Of a stretch of 64,000 nt of DNA, positions 1 to 12,735 are shown piece by piece; position 1 is the first letter of the stretch, and each line of letters begins with the position of its first letter. Origin of the DNA: Siphonodentalium dalli (lineage: Eukaryota; Mollusca; Scaphopoda; Gadilida; Siphonodentaliidae); the NCBI GenBank assembly GCA_032622095.1, contig CP136068.1, positions 60,786,025-60,850,024 on the forward strand. Direction: 5' to 3'. The notes beneath the pieces are model-generated. The model ran no database searches and had not been told where the DNA came from. It saw nothing but the letters and a program-made list of their open reading frames with translations. The position numbers and the translations under genes were made by a program.

Positions 1-600
1 CTCTTCCTTGTTCACCCCATTATAATCCTTGTTTTGATCACAGTTGTAGGACTAACAATACACAGCTGTTTGTCCAGTCTAATTATCTCTATGTCTCACA
101 GACCAGTGATATTGCATTCACTGTATAAGCTAACAGCAGTTTACTGCACAAGTTGATCCTATGAAGCCATAAATGCTTGATTACCCACAAAGCCATGAGT
201 GTCTTATCCCCTTTACAACATCACTGCACAGACATAGCTTCAATGAAATTTAGTCCCATGTTTTATCTCAGATACAAATTATTTATTAAAATATAAAAAA
301 AAAAAAAATGTATTTAACTCCATGGTCAATCTCATATATATTTTGAAGACCTCTGTCTGTCTGTCTGTATGTCCTTTATAGAATCGAAAACGGGTTGACC
401 AATCGAGACCAAACTTCCTATCCAAAGGTAAAATCCCACGGGAATCGTCGACGTCGCATTTTGGAGAAGCCCATAGCACCCATTCTCCACTCTCGGTCAC
501 AAAAAACGGCACTGCGGTGGTTAATCAAGTGATAATTTAATGAGCGTTTTATCTCAGATACAAATTATTTATTAAAATATTTATTTATTAAAACGCTATA
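1..600. repeat. Non-coding DNA with a 34-bp exact direct repeat
   Basis: No gene is visible. An identical 34-bp AT-rich stretch occurs at 261-294 and again at 547-580. The 252 bases between them hold an A-run, a short TCTG tract near 355-370 and otherwise unique sequence. After the second copy a small hairpin (AAACGCT...AGCGTTT, about 590-610) follows. The direct repeats could be a long target duplication or the trace of a local duplication. I see no transposon ends inside. Confidence 0.6.
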
Positions 601-610
601 AAGAGCGTTT

Positions 611-1960
611 ACCATTTGCAGAATGAGGTCCCTAGAGGGTGAATTTGGTGATGCTATCCCACACAGCGGGCTAGCATCACCAAATTCACCCTATGGAGGC
701 CTCATTCTGCTTAGGCCTCATCTTCTGGGAAGTATCTATAGTATCAAATTAACATTGTTGTTAGTTACATTTCCCTTCTAGAAAGTTTCTATATCCCCTA
801 ATTTGCAGAAGATAAAATTAATAATTGAGGTGCCCAATGGGTGAACATCAACTTCAACTGGGGAACTTCAATCTTATCCTAGGTCTGCCATAGCATGACA
901 GACACACTATCACACTATATCAAGGCTTGATTGTATAATACATTGTGTTGCTTGAGGCCAGGCACATACAATGTAGGAATAGGCACACTATTTGCAGGCT
1001 TGCTCCTTTGGTGATTGTGATTCAGATTTGTTCAATCAGGGTCAAGTAGGTGCAAGGCCAGCTACATTACTCTTTCTCTCCATATTAATTCATGATGTGT
1101 AATCTATGCAAGTATCAAATGGCCTATTTTATATTTGGTATGAAATTACCTTGGTTGACAGATTTGTGAAAATGGGATCACAGAGTCAAATAAGGGCAAA
1201 GCCAAATAAGGGCAGAGCCAGAGACTATTTCACTACATAGTAATTCTTAAAATATGTTTGCAAGAACTAGTTGGCTTATTTAGCATGGAATGTTCTTCCT
1301 TGACTGCAATTCAGATTTTTTTAAATGGGGTCACCTGGTCAAATAGGGGCCAAATGAAGGACAGTTTCCCTCTTAATATGCTTCCTTCACAAGGACCATC
1401 AGGTCTATTTTACTGATATTTATCATATGTATGAAGGGTTCTTTGGTGTCTGGGATTCAAATTTATTCAGATGGGGTCACCAGGTTAAATAGGGTGGGAC
1501 CAGGGACATAACTATATGTCTCTATAGTAAAAATTCTTAAAATGTCTTCTCAAGAGAGGTTGGACTATTTAGCTTACATATAGTATGGAGCAATCAGGAG
1601 GATCCTTTAGTGACTGAGATTCAGATTTGTTAAAATGAGGTCAACCTGTCAAGAAATGGCGGGGCTATGGGGAGTTAACACTTTTGTGTCTAATAAAATC
1701 ATTGAAATACCAAATTCATTAAAACATCTACCTTGGAACCACCTGACTGATTAATCTGACATACATGTATTGTGTTTTGGGTCCATGGATAATTGGGCTT
1801 CAAACATGTCTAAATGGTATTAGAAAAAGGCGCTTGTGAGATTGGAAATTTCCAACAATTGAGAAAGTTTGAGGTGTCAGTTGTGAAATTCAAACCTAAG
1901 ACTTGGGAGTCTGTAGCCCGGTCGGAGGGGACTTGTTGAGCTGGAGGAGGAGGGGGGTGA
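611..1960. repeat. Dispersed repeat: 38-bp-arm hairpin, then tandem ~150-bp monomers
   Basis: It opens with a near-perfect inverted repeat at 618-710 (arms about 40 bp, starting GCAGAATGAGGTCCC). A stretch matching 42457-42640 follows. Then come about five diverged monomers, each with a CAGATTTGTT-like anchor followed by 'GGTCA...GGTCAAATAGGG' (anchors near 1020, 1158, 1306, 1465 and 1620). The whole block is also found at 42.36-43.6 kb. No coding potential is seen. It belongs to the same monomer family as 41370-41935. Confidence 0.65.
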
Positions 1961-2228
1961 TCAATAGTGTACAGCAGGGTTGGTGATTTATTTGATTTAA
2001 ATCGATTTTTTTGATTTTTTTCTTCAAATTGTTATGAAAATATGCAATTGTGCAATGTCTTTGATAAAAATGAAGGTACTAAAAGGTGTTGCTTATTATA
2101 TCCAAGGCTGGATTAATCAAAATTCTATTATTATTTATTATTTTTTGTATAACTACATGTATCAAGCACAAATATCATGGCAGAACAGATATAGCAACCA
2201 TGTACTTTAATTATGCATACACTTAGGT

Positions 2229-3635
2229 TAGGGTCCTGCGAATATTCGATATTCGATTCGAGATTCGATTCGAAAGTCAAATTCGATTCGAATTCGATTC
2301 GAAATTTCCAACTCGAATTTTCGAATATACACTGACAAAAAAGTAAGCTTTTTACGGACAAGTTCACACGTCGATCTTCGCTGTTTCTGTGCCATATAAT
2401 TCCCGAAAATTATGAATATATGCACCTTATAATTCTTATTGTACATCGCGAATGTTCGCATGCTATTAAATATAAGTTGAGCCAGTAATTAGCCATTATA
2501 GGACGACTAAATACATCTGAATTCTAGCTTTGAACATGGTAGCCAAAAGCACATAGATCGCTGATGGACCGACGACACGCGTAAATTATAATAGCGATGA
2601 GATGCTTAAAAGCATTGTCCAGATTGGTCATTACTCGAGTTACCATGGATATCTCGATCCAGTTTTGTGGTGTAATTCTACTTTTTCAAATTGTACAACA
2701 AAAACAGTTTATTCAGATCGCCGTTCCCGTTCCCGTTTTGTCTAAAACCGTGCACACGAGGTACCAATGGAGTACACCGCTAACCCCTTTTCTAGTGATT
2801 CGTCTTTCGAACGAAGTATGAATGCAAATGGATATTGGCCAGATGATTTTATGCATGGTATGTTGATATATGTTACGACCAAATGAAGTTAATTAATAAG
2901 TGTATTAAACAATAAAATAAATGTAACTTTCCCATCCTCCGCATTCGTCGTGGTCGACATTCGTTCTGTAATATCGCCGAGAATATAAACAACACGTGTT
3001 CCCGGCGTCGAAGAGTGTGTGTGGCGGTGTTTTCTTTTGAAGTTGACTTTCAGTTTCGGAGCGTTCCTTGAAACTTGACAATTTGTCGTCCGTTATTCAT
3101 GTTTATTTTAAACATGATAAATGCTACATGTAGTGCAGAAACTTACACGTGTGATGAATGCAACGTGGTATATAAATCGCAAGCGTCTGGGACAACAAGA
3201 CATCTAATCATCCAACGCTACATAAACAGGCTACCCTGCGACTGTTGTTGCTTTTTCAAGTTTATAAAAACGGGTGTTTCCGAGTGGCGATTTGCAATTG
3301 TGCATATACATGCAAACTCTACAAATTGCGCGTGATTTTAATTCCGATAATACGTTTAGTGGTTATATATCTAATCGTTTTAATCTGTTTTTTTTTCTCT
3401 CAACAATTCTCAATTGAAGTTAATAGTATCGGGAACGACGGTTGATCGCCACACATGTTATAATGGAATTTCATGGAACGTTTCTCAAATCGTCTAATCA
3501 TTGACATTAAAAGCCTAATTGAGAATGCAACACACAGGTATGATTCAATTCGATATTCGATTCGATATTCGATTCGATTTCGTAGACTCGATTCGATATT
3601 CGATTCGATCAAAATCTCCAATTCGCAGGACCCTA
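2229..3635. mobile_element. hAT-type transposon nested in the outer hAT, ATTCG-rich ends
   Basis: The inverted ends TAGGGTCCTGCGAAT (2229) and ATTCGCAGGACCCTA (ending 3635) are flanked by an exact 8-bp duplication, ACTTAGGT (2221-2228 and 3636-3643). Just inside both ends lie degenerate ATTCGATTCG arrays (2240-2330 and 3540-3610), probably subterminal transposase-binding repeats. The interior keeps a short zinc-finger-like reading frame but no DDE/RNase-H transposase core, so this is a deleted derivative. Confidence 0.88.
3099..3335 (+). pseudogene. BED-type zinc-finger remnant of a hAT transposase
   Basis: This short open frame lies inside the inner hAT. After an N-terminal stretch it reads ...YTCDECNVVYKSQ, then SGTTRHL. 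That gives a C-x2-C pair, a basic TT/RH stretch and a histidine, the layout of a BED finger, the DNA-binding domain at the N-terminus of hAT transposases. The position expected to hold the last histidine appears to be Q, and the frame then runs into Cys-rich sequence that is not transposase-like before stopping. The frame also has codons upstream of the ATG chosen here. I infer a leftover 5' exon of the ancestral transposase. The domain call rests on motif spacing only and could be chance. Confidence 0.4.
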
Positions 3636-4186
3636 ACTTAGGTCCATGTGAGTTCCAGTGTTGTGATAGCTGGATAGGTAAACATGTGCTTAAATATTTA
3701 CTAATAAACTTAGTAAATTTTAGCTGAGAACTGAATATATTTTCAATCCCCTTTGCTCCTCGGTGACTTTAGGACATACATGTAATCACACCACATATCA
3801 AGTATGGACATTAGACAACTAGAGTAGTTTAGATGGCAGAGTTTTTGGTAGAATTACTTGGTTGGCATTTACATGTACGGCAATCAGAAAAGGAAAGGAA
3901 ATTTAATAGTGTAATGAGGAGTGCTGAATCTGATTGTAGTTACAAATAAGCGGAACAGGCCGTTACTGGAGCAGTAATCACAGAACCATGCAGTATGCCT
4001 GTTTCTATAGGGTTGACAATTACTACACAATTTCATATCATGTTATAGTTTACAAAAAACCTTGTGAGAAATTGCAAATTCTTGACATATGCAATCATTT
4101 AAATAATTTTGATTTAAATCAATGATTTTTTTGAAAAAAATCATTGATTTAAATCTTGATTTAAATCAGCCAACCCTGGTGTACAG

Positions 4187-4420
4187 TTGGTGATTTCAAG
4201 GTGGATTTTCACCAATCTACATACATGAAGTCTCTCTAGCCACATATCCTGTTTAGAGCTATTTCTTTTAAAGTGATTATGAAAAGTTCTGACTGTTGTG
4301 GTCTCCAGAGTCCCAGTCTTTGCAGTCTGGTGCGCGACCCCCACAGTCATTGACTGTCTTGTTATGAAGCAGTGTGAACTGATATCTGACACTGGATGGA
4401 ATTTCACATTTGCCCGTCTT
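4187..4420. repeat. Dispersed repeat, second copy at 40420-40590
   Basis: About 200 bp here matches 40420-40590 closely, including shared blocks around CAGTCATTGACTGTCTTGTT and CAGAGTCCC. The outer hAT inserted at its edge. Both strands have short open frames (4141-4407 minus, 4298-4564 plus), but each is broken in the other copy, so coding is unlikely. At the 40-kb site it lies between the protease and integrase parts of a copia-like Pol. It may therefore be a piece of that element or a separate short repeat. Confidence 0.5.
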
Positions 4421-4584
4421 CGTAGAACACCTTTGCTCGTAGTTCTTTCTTGGCTTTCAACGAGTCAAAATCGAAGGTTCTGTGTTTACTTAATACACAG
4501 CTCATTTATTGTGAATAGTGGAAAATTGTCACACTCGGTCTCCCAGTTAGTAAACAGAGAATGAGGGTCAGGTAGTTTTTATGT

Positions 4585-5405
4585 TTACCCATACCAGAGT
4601 ATGGTAATCATAGTGTCTACATCCGGAATTGACCACTCGTCGTTCGTCCATCCGTCTGTCTGTCTGCCCGTCCGTCTGTAGACGCTTTATGCATAATGCG
4701 ATAACTGAAACATTTTCTATCTGATCGGAACCAAATTTGGTATGTGAGTTTCTCAGCCCAAAATACAGATCGAGTTCGATTATGTGTGTGATCTGATTTT
4801 TTTTTACAGAGTTATGACCCTTTTTGTCCCCCGAAAAAAAAATTCGGGGAAAATAGCCGGTGTCCGTCCGTGTGTTACAGAAATCGTTTCCAGATGATAA
4901 CTTTAGTTTCGGTTATTAGATCAAAAGCAAATTTCATAGGTGAGTTTATCAGACCAAAATACAGGTCAAGTTCAAATATGGGTACAATCCGCCCATTTTA
5001 GCTAGAGTTATGGCCCTTTTTCGACTTAGAATCTTGTCAATTTCTGGTTTCTGGATGATAACTTTAGTTTGTGTGATCATATCTGAATCAAATTTAGTGT
5101 GATAGTTTATCAGCCCAAAATACAGGTCAGTTTCGAATATGGGTTTGCTCTGCCCATTTTTGTGAGAGTTATGCCCCTTTTACGACTTAGAATCCTGTCA
5201 ATTTCTGGTTTCCGGATGATAACTTTAGTTTGTGTGATCATATCTGAATCAAATTTGGTATATGAGTTTATCAGCTCGAAATACAGATCAAGTTCGAATA
5301 TGGATACGATCCACCCATTTTTGTTTGGTTGCTTCAGATTTAGGGTCCTTGTTATATTTTTCAGAAAAGCTGATGCCCCCAATGAAACCACTTTTTCGGG
5401 GGACA
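4585..5405. repeat. Tandem-monomer family A with hairpin heads and (GTCC)-like tract
   Basis: A first head (about 4588-4690) has a TACCATAC/GTATGGTA-like hairpin followed by degenerate GTCC/GTCT repeats. A second head at 4826-4849 (GTCCCCCGAA, A-run, TTCGGGG) is followed by three monomers of about 160 bp, each with GATAACTTTAGTTT, ATACAGGTCA and 'GAGTTATG.CCCTTTT' (anchors near 4895, 5056, 5217). The second unit closes at 5397-5404 with CGGGGGAC, the inverse of its head, so 4826-5404 looks like one complete element. The same family occurs at 58445-59600. Confidence 0.7.
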
Positions 5406-5427
5406 CTGTGGTCGGATGGCCTTTTAT

Positions 5428-5460
5428 TATACCCCCTTTAAAAAAAAAAAGGGGGTATAC
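5428..5460. repeat. Hairpin head TATACCCCCTTT / AAAGGGGGTATAC
   Basis: A perfect stem around an A-rich loop, directly followed by a short GTCC-like tract. A related half-hairpin (AAAAGGGGGTATACTG) stands at the head of the family-B array near 59810. It is probably the terminal hairpin of a non-autonomous element. Confidence 0.6.
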
Positions 5461-5499
5461 TGTTTTGCACCTGTCCATCCGTCCGGTCGTCCGTGTTTA

Positions 5500-5985
5500 C
5501 TAATGACTACTTATGTGGCTAAGATTGTGTAAAATGGATATTTATGTGCATAACTTCCGTTGCGTGGCTAGCCACGTAACATCTTTCAGATGGACGTTCA
5601 AAAATGATCTATTTGGCCTAATCAGCTTATTTAATTTTGTAGTCACTCAAAATTTGGAAACAAAAAGTCCATCGATTTAGACATCCATGACCTGTCAATA
5701 GGAGATGTCGGACACTGACTGAGATTTATGTGGCTAGCCACCCAATCACGGACATGTCAGTTTCTCCTATTCCACTGTCCCAGTTGCTGTGTGCAAGTTT
5801 TTGAGTTTTAATCAGCTTCTTCTGCTATAATTCCAACAGGTTATGAATCCATAATCTGGAGTTTTATCACTATCTACTACTTGATAGCCACATAAAATTT
5901 TATGGCTACTTGAGAAGCCACATAAAAACTAAAGCCACATTACCATTTCTAGCCACATAGGTCGGAGCCACATATCTACCCATTT
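5500..5985. repeat. Cluster of (A)GCCACATA / TATGTGGCT motifs on both strands
   Basis: About nine copies of a GCCAC-centred motif lie within 480 bp. They include two palindromic pairs, GTGGCTAGCCAC near 5563 and 5730. Five or so face the opposite way near 5882-5975. No ORF is present. The spacing is irregular, so this is not a simple tandem repeat. Confidence 0.55.
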
Positions 5986-6508
5986 GTTCGTCCGTCCGTC
6001 CGTGCGTCCGTCCGTCCGTACGTCCGTCCGATGTCTGTTCATGTCATAACTTGAACAGTAGTGCTCGGATCTCAATGAAATTTTGTATGGCTGCTCATTA
6101 CTATGAGGGCATTCAATAGACGGTTACTTCGTTTTGTTCGGATTTTCCATTCTAGAGTTATTCATCTTTGTTTATCTTGAAATGTTGGATTTTTGGTCTG
6201 TCTGGTGTCTGTTCATGTCATAACTTCAACAGTTGTGCTGGGATCTCAATGAAATTTTGTATGGATGTTCACTACTATGAGGACATTAAAAAGAGGGTTC
6301 CATCCTTTTGTTCGGATTTTCCATTCTGGAGTTATTCATCTTTGTTTATCTGGAAATGTTGACTTTTTGGTCCGTCTGGTGTCTGTTCATGTCGTAACTT
6401 CAACAGTTGTGCTGGGATCTCAATGAAATTTGGTATGGATGTTCACTACTATGAGGACATTAAAAAGAGGGTTCCATTGTTTTGTTCAGATTTTCCATTC
6501 TAGAATTA
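5985..6508. repeat. (GTCC)n tract and family-B ~176-bp tandem monomers, left part
   Basis: A GTCC/GTAC tract (5988-6030) leads into diverged monomers with the anchors GTCTGTTCATGTC, GGATCTCAATGAAATTT and CATTCTAGAGTTATTCATC. The third monomer is cut at 6508 by the 17-kb outer element and resumes at 23554. The short frame at 6168-6362 is a read-through of one monomer, not a gene. Other family-B arrays are at 55165-55770 and 59830-60335. Confidence 0.75.
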
Positions 6509-8117
6509 TAGTGCAACGGCCAAATCAAAAAAGAGCTCTAGTTTTCGAGATACCCCTACCCACGGTAGAACAAGTTAAAACTAACTTTATTTAAAGGAGA
6601 AATATATACTCTTTACGAAAATGATAGTGAAAAGTAACGGAATTGGTGGTGGCTATTCTCAAATTGACGATGAACGATACCCACCAGTGACTTTTCCCAG
6701 AAATTAACGATTTTGGTAAAGTGAGCCCTGCGGCTATGTCCTAAGTTATTTGCCCACATTGTTGGCGTTAAAATGACTACAGCATACCATATTTGTACCT
6801 AATATGCAAGAAGTGTTGGTTAATTTGGATTTTCGTGCCATTTGGAGCCAAAACATTTATTTTTTATTGAAAAATCACTCTTTTTCCAAATTTTTTTATT
6901 TTTCGAACATTATCATTCAAACGTATATTGCAATAATATTGAAATATTTAGGTCATATGGTGTAGTAGTTATCTAACAAGCATATGAAGGAAGCAGTTAA
7001 CAACAATTTTGAACGGTTTGCGAGATATTGGATTTTAGCTACCCCTCCCCCAAACACGTTTTTGGTCGAAAAAAATACATATTTTTGATAATGTCATTAC
7101 AAACATTTTTGAATTGATCTGAATGGGACCCAATATGAATCTTGTACTGAAAGTGTTGTCCAGAGATGCCGTTTAATCGATTACAGAAGTGTTCAGGCTT
7201 TCAGACCCCCAGTTACAACAACAACAATTATTTTATTGATAACCGTTAATTTTGCATGCATTAACATCGATGTTAAGTACTAAAACCTTTGTTATAAACA
7301 ACGTGACCAACTATATAACATATTAGTCCAGGAGATATTGGTCAACCTCTGCACCCCCCCCAGGACTCAACTTCACCCCACTAATTTTCTTCCTTAAGGT
7401 CTCCTATAATTTTTTTCACTTGTTAACAAGAAAAAAAAGTGGCCGCAGAGACTCCAGACAAGATGGCGTCCATCCTGGCGGCCATTTTTTTAAAATGCAC
7501 CATGTCTCTTTGATCGCCGTTATAGTAAAGATGATGTCACATGCGGTCTTGTTTTCAGCTCGATTCGTTATGCTAATATACAGCCCTTACAAATTAGCCA
7601 AAAATCCGACACCAGAATCCAATATGGCGGCCAAGATGGCCACCGAAATGTGAAAATATGCTATTTTTCTGACATGTTACTACCTTTCGTTTGTCTCTGT
7701 GGGAAAATGTTGGCATCTTTGCGTCATGTTATACATTTATCATATAGAGGAGTCATTTTCGACCACATGGGGACCATAATATACATTCATTGCGGGATAT
7801 TTTTGTCCGATATCACGTTTTCCCAAATGCCGGTATAATAGGTCAAAGCCGAATCTACGTTAATAACGCGATGTAATGTTTCGAATCAATGAATGTTATT
7901 GCTATTATAACAACACCCATGCATATATATGTGCAGGAGATACTCGAGCTATGATTCCTCTTATACCTGAGTTGAGGAATATTTACCCAAATCCAAGATG
8001 GCGGCCAAAATGGCCACCAGAAATAAAAAATCGCCGCAAATCGCCGATTTTAACATCAGTGAGCATTATTGTCATGAAAACTCCACACCTGCTTACTATT
8101 GTGAGTTGGAAACACTT

Positions 8118-11100
8118 TTTTTTTTTTTTTTTTTAAATGTTTATTACCCAAAGATATACATATATAAGCAGTCATTTTATTTTACATACATGTGTGCATT
8201 CAAACATTTATCAATGGGCCGTGTGGGGGAGGGGTAACCAAACCAACTTACATTTATGCATACATTTGACTGGCGCGCGCGTTCCAGACGACCACATGCA
8301 TTGTGCGTGTGGGCGTCTGGCCTACTTTCGTACCACTGGTGGCAATATGAATGATGTTGTAGAAGAATGGTTACTGCAATATATCAGTTGCTGGTAACGT
8401 TGTCTTGCTCTCGACGTTGACATAATTTAGCTAAATGTATTTGCGCCACGGCAAAATCGAATATCAATCTTAAGGAGGTCACAACAATAGGCCGGTGCAA
8501 ATGACTTTTTTTTCTTTTTTTGTGTGGAGAAATTCGTCATGGTTGTCGATTGAATTAAGTCGTTTTTGTACCACATTATTCTATAAGTCTGGAGTCTGGA
8601 TGATTGGACGAAATATGTAGTTATTATCTTACAGATGTTTTTCGGTTTGCCCGGATAAATGGAATGTATTTGTCGGTGGGCATATTATTATGTGAAGGCT
8701 AGTGCTTTCTCCAGAATTAACCACTTCTGTTGAAATGCTGTTATTTCCATGTTGCATCGTGCCCTTAACTTATCACAGTCATAACGTAATCTGAGATCAT
8801 TAAAAAATTCGTTCAAGCTGAGTGATTTTGCGGAAAACTTTGCTTTATAAAGATATTGTTTTAAAATAAGTAAAAAATAATTTATCACGCTGTTTGGTTC
8901 CAATGGGATAGCTCCAAGTAGCATGGTCTTTTTCGAAACACGTAAGTCGATGCCTTTGTCAGTTCCCCATTTGATCAGTTTGTTTAAGAAAGACTGTACA
9001 TATCTACAGTCCCAAAATATGTGTGAAATTGTTTCAATTTCTGTTTTGCATCTTTCGCATCTATCATTTTGTCTTAGCTTTATTATATTAAGAAATCGAT
9101 TGGTCGCACGGATTCGAGTGTTTATTCGATATTGTAACCATTGCAGTTTAAAGTGAGTGTCCCAAGAGTTGATTACACCTAGTTCTTGTTCCCATTTTCT
9201 GCATGATTTTGGGGTGGGGGAAGTTGAATTGAGAATTCTGTAAAATTCTTGTCCACCTTTTTGGTCGCGTACAGTAGTTACAAAATTGTCTGGAAGAAAT
9301 GGGCTAGCAATTCGTCTCAGTGGTTGGTCTAATTTTTTCGATATTTCCAATATTTGTCGAGTTATACTGGTTAAAGTAATAAAGTTTGTTTTTATATTAT
9401 ACTTGCTTAACATTGACTGCGGCGTGTGAAACCTTCCATCGCTCTGGATCAAATCGTTGATGAAAATTACTCCCTTTGCCCTCCATGAGTTGAAATTAAT
9501 GTATCGCCCATAGATAGTAATCGCTGGATTATTCCATATCGTTTTCGACAAAACATTTTGATTTTTAGAGTTCAATCTTAAATACTCACACCATGATGAA
9601 AATACATCTTTCCAAAATGGATTTGACAGCACGCTTAAGTGTTGTAATATATATTTTCTGTCATAAGTGAGGTACAGGGGGTCATCTAAAATAGGAAGAT
9701 CCGAGATGAGAGGTGCCCATTTGCATTTTTTTGTAATAAGGCGTCGTATCCAAGTGATTTTAATTGATGAATTGAATGTCTCCACATTAATCATTTTCAA
9801 GCCACCATCTGATATGTTACTGCAAATCTGTTGTCGACTGACTCGATCTCTTTTCGAATTCCATAAGAAGTTATAGAGCAATGTGTTTAGCTTTTTATAA
9901 AATTCGCGGTGCGGATTAGGAAGAGTTAGAAATAGATGTGTCAATTTGGGGAGAATTAATGTCTTGATGACTATTAATCTACCAATTGGTGTGAGCAACC
10001 GGTGTTTCCATGATGTGATCGTCTTTCTTATTTCGTCCATTTTGTCGTCATAATTACTTTGCATTTTTGGCAAGTCAATATTAAAATGGATCCCTAAAAA
10101 GGTAAATTGTTCATTTACTGTGATACTTAAGTCGCGAATGAAGTCTGGTCTATCGTAATTACGGGGCCCTACCCACGCCGCCTGACACTTCTCTGGGTTA
10201 ATTTTTAAACCAGATATCCGGGCAAAAACATCAAGTGTAGAATATGCTTCGCGTACACTCCTTTCTGAGCCGTCGAGAATAAGCGTTGTATCGTCCGCGT
10301 ATTGTGTGATCTTATATTCTGAGCTGCCGAGATGAACACCATTTATATTCACATTCTGTCTTACCATTAGTGCTAGTATTTCTGCACACATGAGAAAAAT
10401 ATAAGGCGATATTGGGTCACCTTGTCGACAGCCTCTTGATAGCTTGAAAGTTTGTGAAATGTGTCCATTTAAAAGTACAGAAGAGCTTGAGTTTCTATAG
10501 AGGATTGTAATCCATTTTTTCATGTCCACTCCAAAATTGAAAAAGTTTAAACATCTTTCTAAAAAACGCCACGATACAGAATCAAAGGCCTTTTCAAAGT
10601 CTACGAGGAGCAGGAGTCCCGGTATTTTGCGTTCATTACATTTGTGAATAAGATCGTAAATTAGTCTGGTATTATCTCCGATGTATCGCCCAGCTAAGAA
10701 TCCGGTCTGATCGTTTTCAATGATGTGGGGCAGTACTTTTTTCAGTCGTTCTGCTACACACGCCGACGCAAGTTTGTATGATGTATTCAATAAGGATATT
10801 GGCCTCCAATTTTTCAACAGTTGTCTATTTTTATCCTTTTTTGGTATAAGTGTGATGATTCCTTGTTTCTGAGTAATAGAAAGTTCTCCGGAAGAAAAAG
10901 AAGTATTTAGGGATTCGACTAATAAGGGACCTATGTCTGACCAGAAGAATTTGTAAAATTCATATGTATATCCTGTAGGGCCCGGGCATTTTCCGTTTTT
11001 TGTATTTTTGAGAACGTATGTTAGTTCCTCTAGTGTGATTGGGCCTTCGATATTTTTGGCCTGAGTGTCGGACAAATGTGGATGATTTCCGTTACAAAAC

Positions 11101-12698
11101 TGTTTCAGATTTATTTCTTCAGTTGGCTTCTCTGAGTAAAGATTCGCATAGAAATTACGTGTGTGGGTCATGATGGCATTTTGATCTGTTATTTTGTTTC
11201 CATTTTCGTCGATCAGACTGGTAAAAGTTTTAGATATGAAGTTCCGTTTTTCTAAATTCAAAAAGTATTTAGTTGGCTTTTCCCCTTCCTCGATCCATCT
11301 GGCTCGAGATCTAATCATTGCACCGCGTATTTGTTTTTGGCGAATTTCGTGAAGTTCAGATTCAATGTTTTCAAGCTCATTCATAAGATTATGCTTTGTT
11401 TCGTAGTTTGCAGAGGGAGAATCAATATCTGTCATTAACGTTTCTTTCCTTGCGTTTAAAGTATTTTCGTTTTGGATGGTCTGGCGTTTTTGTTTTGATG
11501 AAAAGTGGATTGTAGCCCCCCTTATATCCAAAAGAACAGCATCTAAAAATAATTTCTTGTTTACCGTTGTATCGAATTTGTTATATTTGTAGCGGACTTT
11601 ATTTTCTTCAATAATGTTTTTAACTATATTTGAGTATTCTTTAATTTGGAGAAGGGAGTTATTAAATTTCCAGAAGCCTCTACCTGTTTTTATTTCGGTA
11701 ATGTCTACCGCCAGCGAAATAATAGAGTGGTCTGATCGATAACCCGGCAGAATTATAGGCCCTGCTCCAGTTAGGCTTAGCATATCAGATGAAATCATAA
11801 AATAATCGAGTCGTGCCATTTTTATTGGAGATTTTCTCCTCCATGTATATCGTTTTTCTTCTGGATTATTTATGCGCCAGACGTCTACTAATTCAAGGCT
11901 GTCGACAATTTTCGCCACCGCTTTCTTAGCATTGGGGTTATTTTGGTGTATATAATTGTATGTGTCCAGTGTCTGATCTTGAATAAGATTCCAGTCACCA
12001 CACATTATTATTTGAGTATTTCCTACTTCTTTCAGAAGTGTATCAAATTTAGTAAAAAAATCTGGACTATCTGAATTCGGGCCATACAAGTTCACTAGGC
12101 TTATTCTAAGTTTTTCTATTGTGATGTCTGCTATAATAAAGTTACCATTTGGGTCTCGCATTATGTTGTGAATATTCAATTCGAAATCATTTTTGAACAG
12201 GATAGCCACACCTCGGGCTTGAGAAGTGTACGACGCCATAATTACTTTGTAACCCCATTCTGACTCAATGCACTTTTCCATATTTTTAGTAAAATGAGTA
12301 TCTTGCAAGCAGTAAATTGACCCATCTAGTTTGCGAATATGTTGAAATAGGTCTCTGCGTTTTTCTACTTGATTTAAACCTCGGCAGTTCATGGATATAA
12401 TCTTGATCTTAGACATGATAATCACACACATAAGACAGCACAACACGCGGACTTCCAAGTTTATTAGTATGAATTACCAAACTGACGAAAAATATATACT
12501 CGAGTATACCTAGTATATATAGAAGTATTTTATGTATATTGCCACAAGCATCATTCACACATGGAGTTTCGGGGGTGGGGGGGATAACAAAAACACATAT
12601 AACAAATACAAGAAATAACATCAATAAGGTTCTGGCTACTGACTAGCCTGATACATGGAGATCTTTAATCACCCTGAAGAAAAACATTGCTAAGCTGA

Positions 12699-12735
<37 letters not shown>

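Larger units (their letters stand above)
1975..4178. mobile_element. hAT-type transposon, non-autonomous (outer copy)
   Basis: The ends are inverted: CAGGGTTGGTGATTT at 1975 and the reverse complement of CAGGGTTGGCTGATTT ending at 4178. Each end runs into GATTTAAATC repeats. An exact 8-bp duplication, GTGTACAG, flanks it at 1967-1974 and 4179-4186. CAGGG-type ends and 8-bp duplications are the hallmark of hAT elements. About 1.4 kb of the length is a second hAT inserted at 2229, so the outer element was originally about 790 bp. It carries no transposase and must have been moved in trans. Confidence 0.88.

Noticed and set aside
3400-3727. Arg/Ile/Ser/Asp-rich repetitive frames (SIRYSIR...)
   Set aside because: They are translations of the ATTCG subterminal repeats of the hAT element.
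7420-8237. Frames with ATGGCGGCCAAAATGG-type starts (MAAKMAT...) as small genes
   Set aside because: They occur on mirrored arms, are broken differently in each arm, and follow from the repeated ATGGCGGCC motif.
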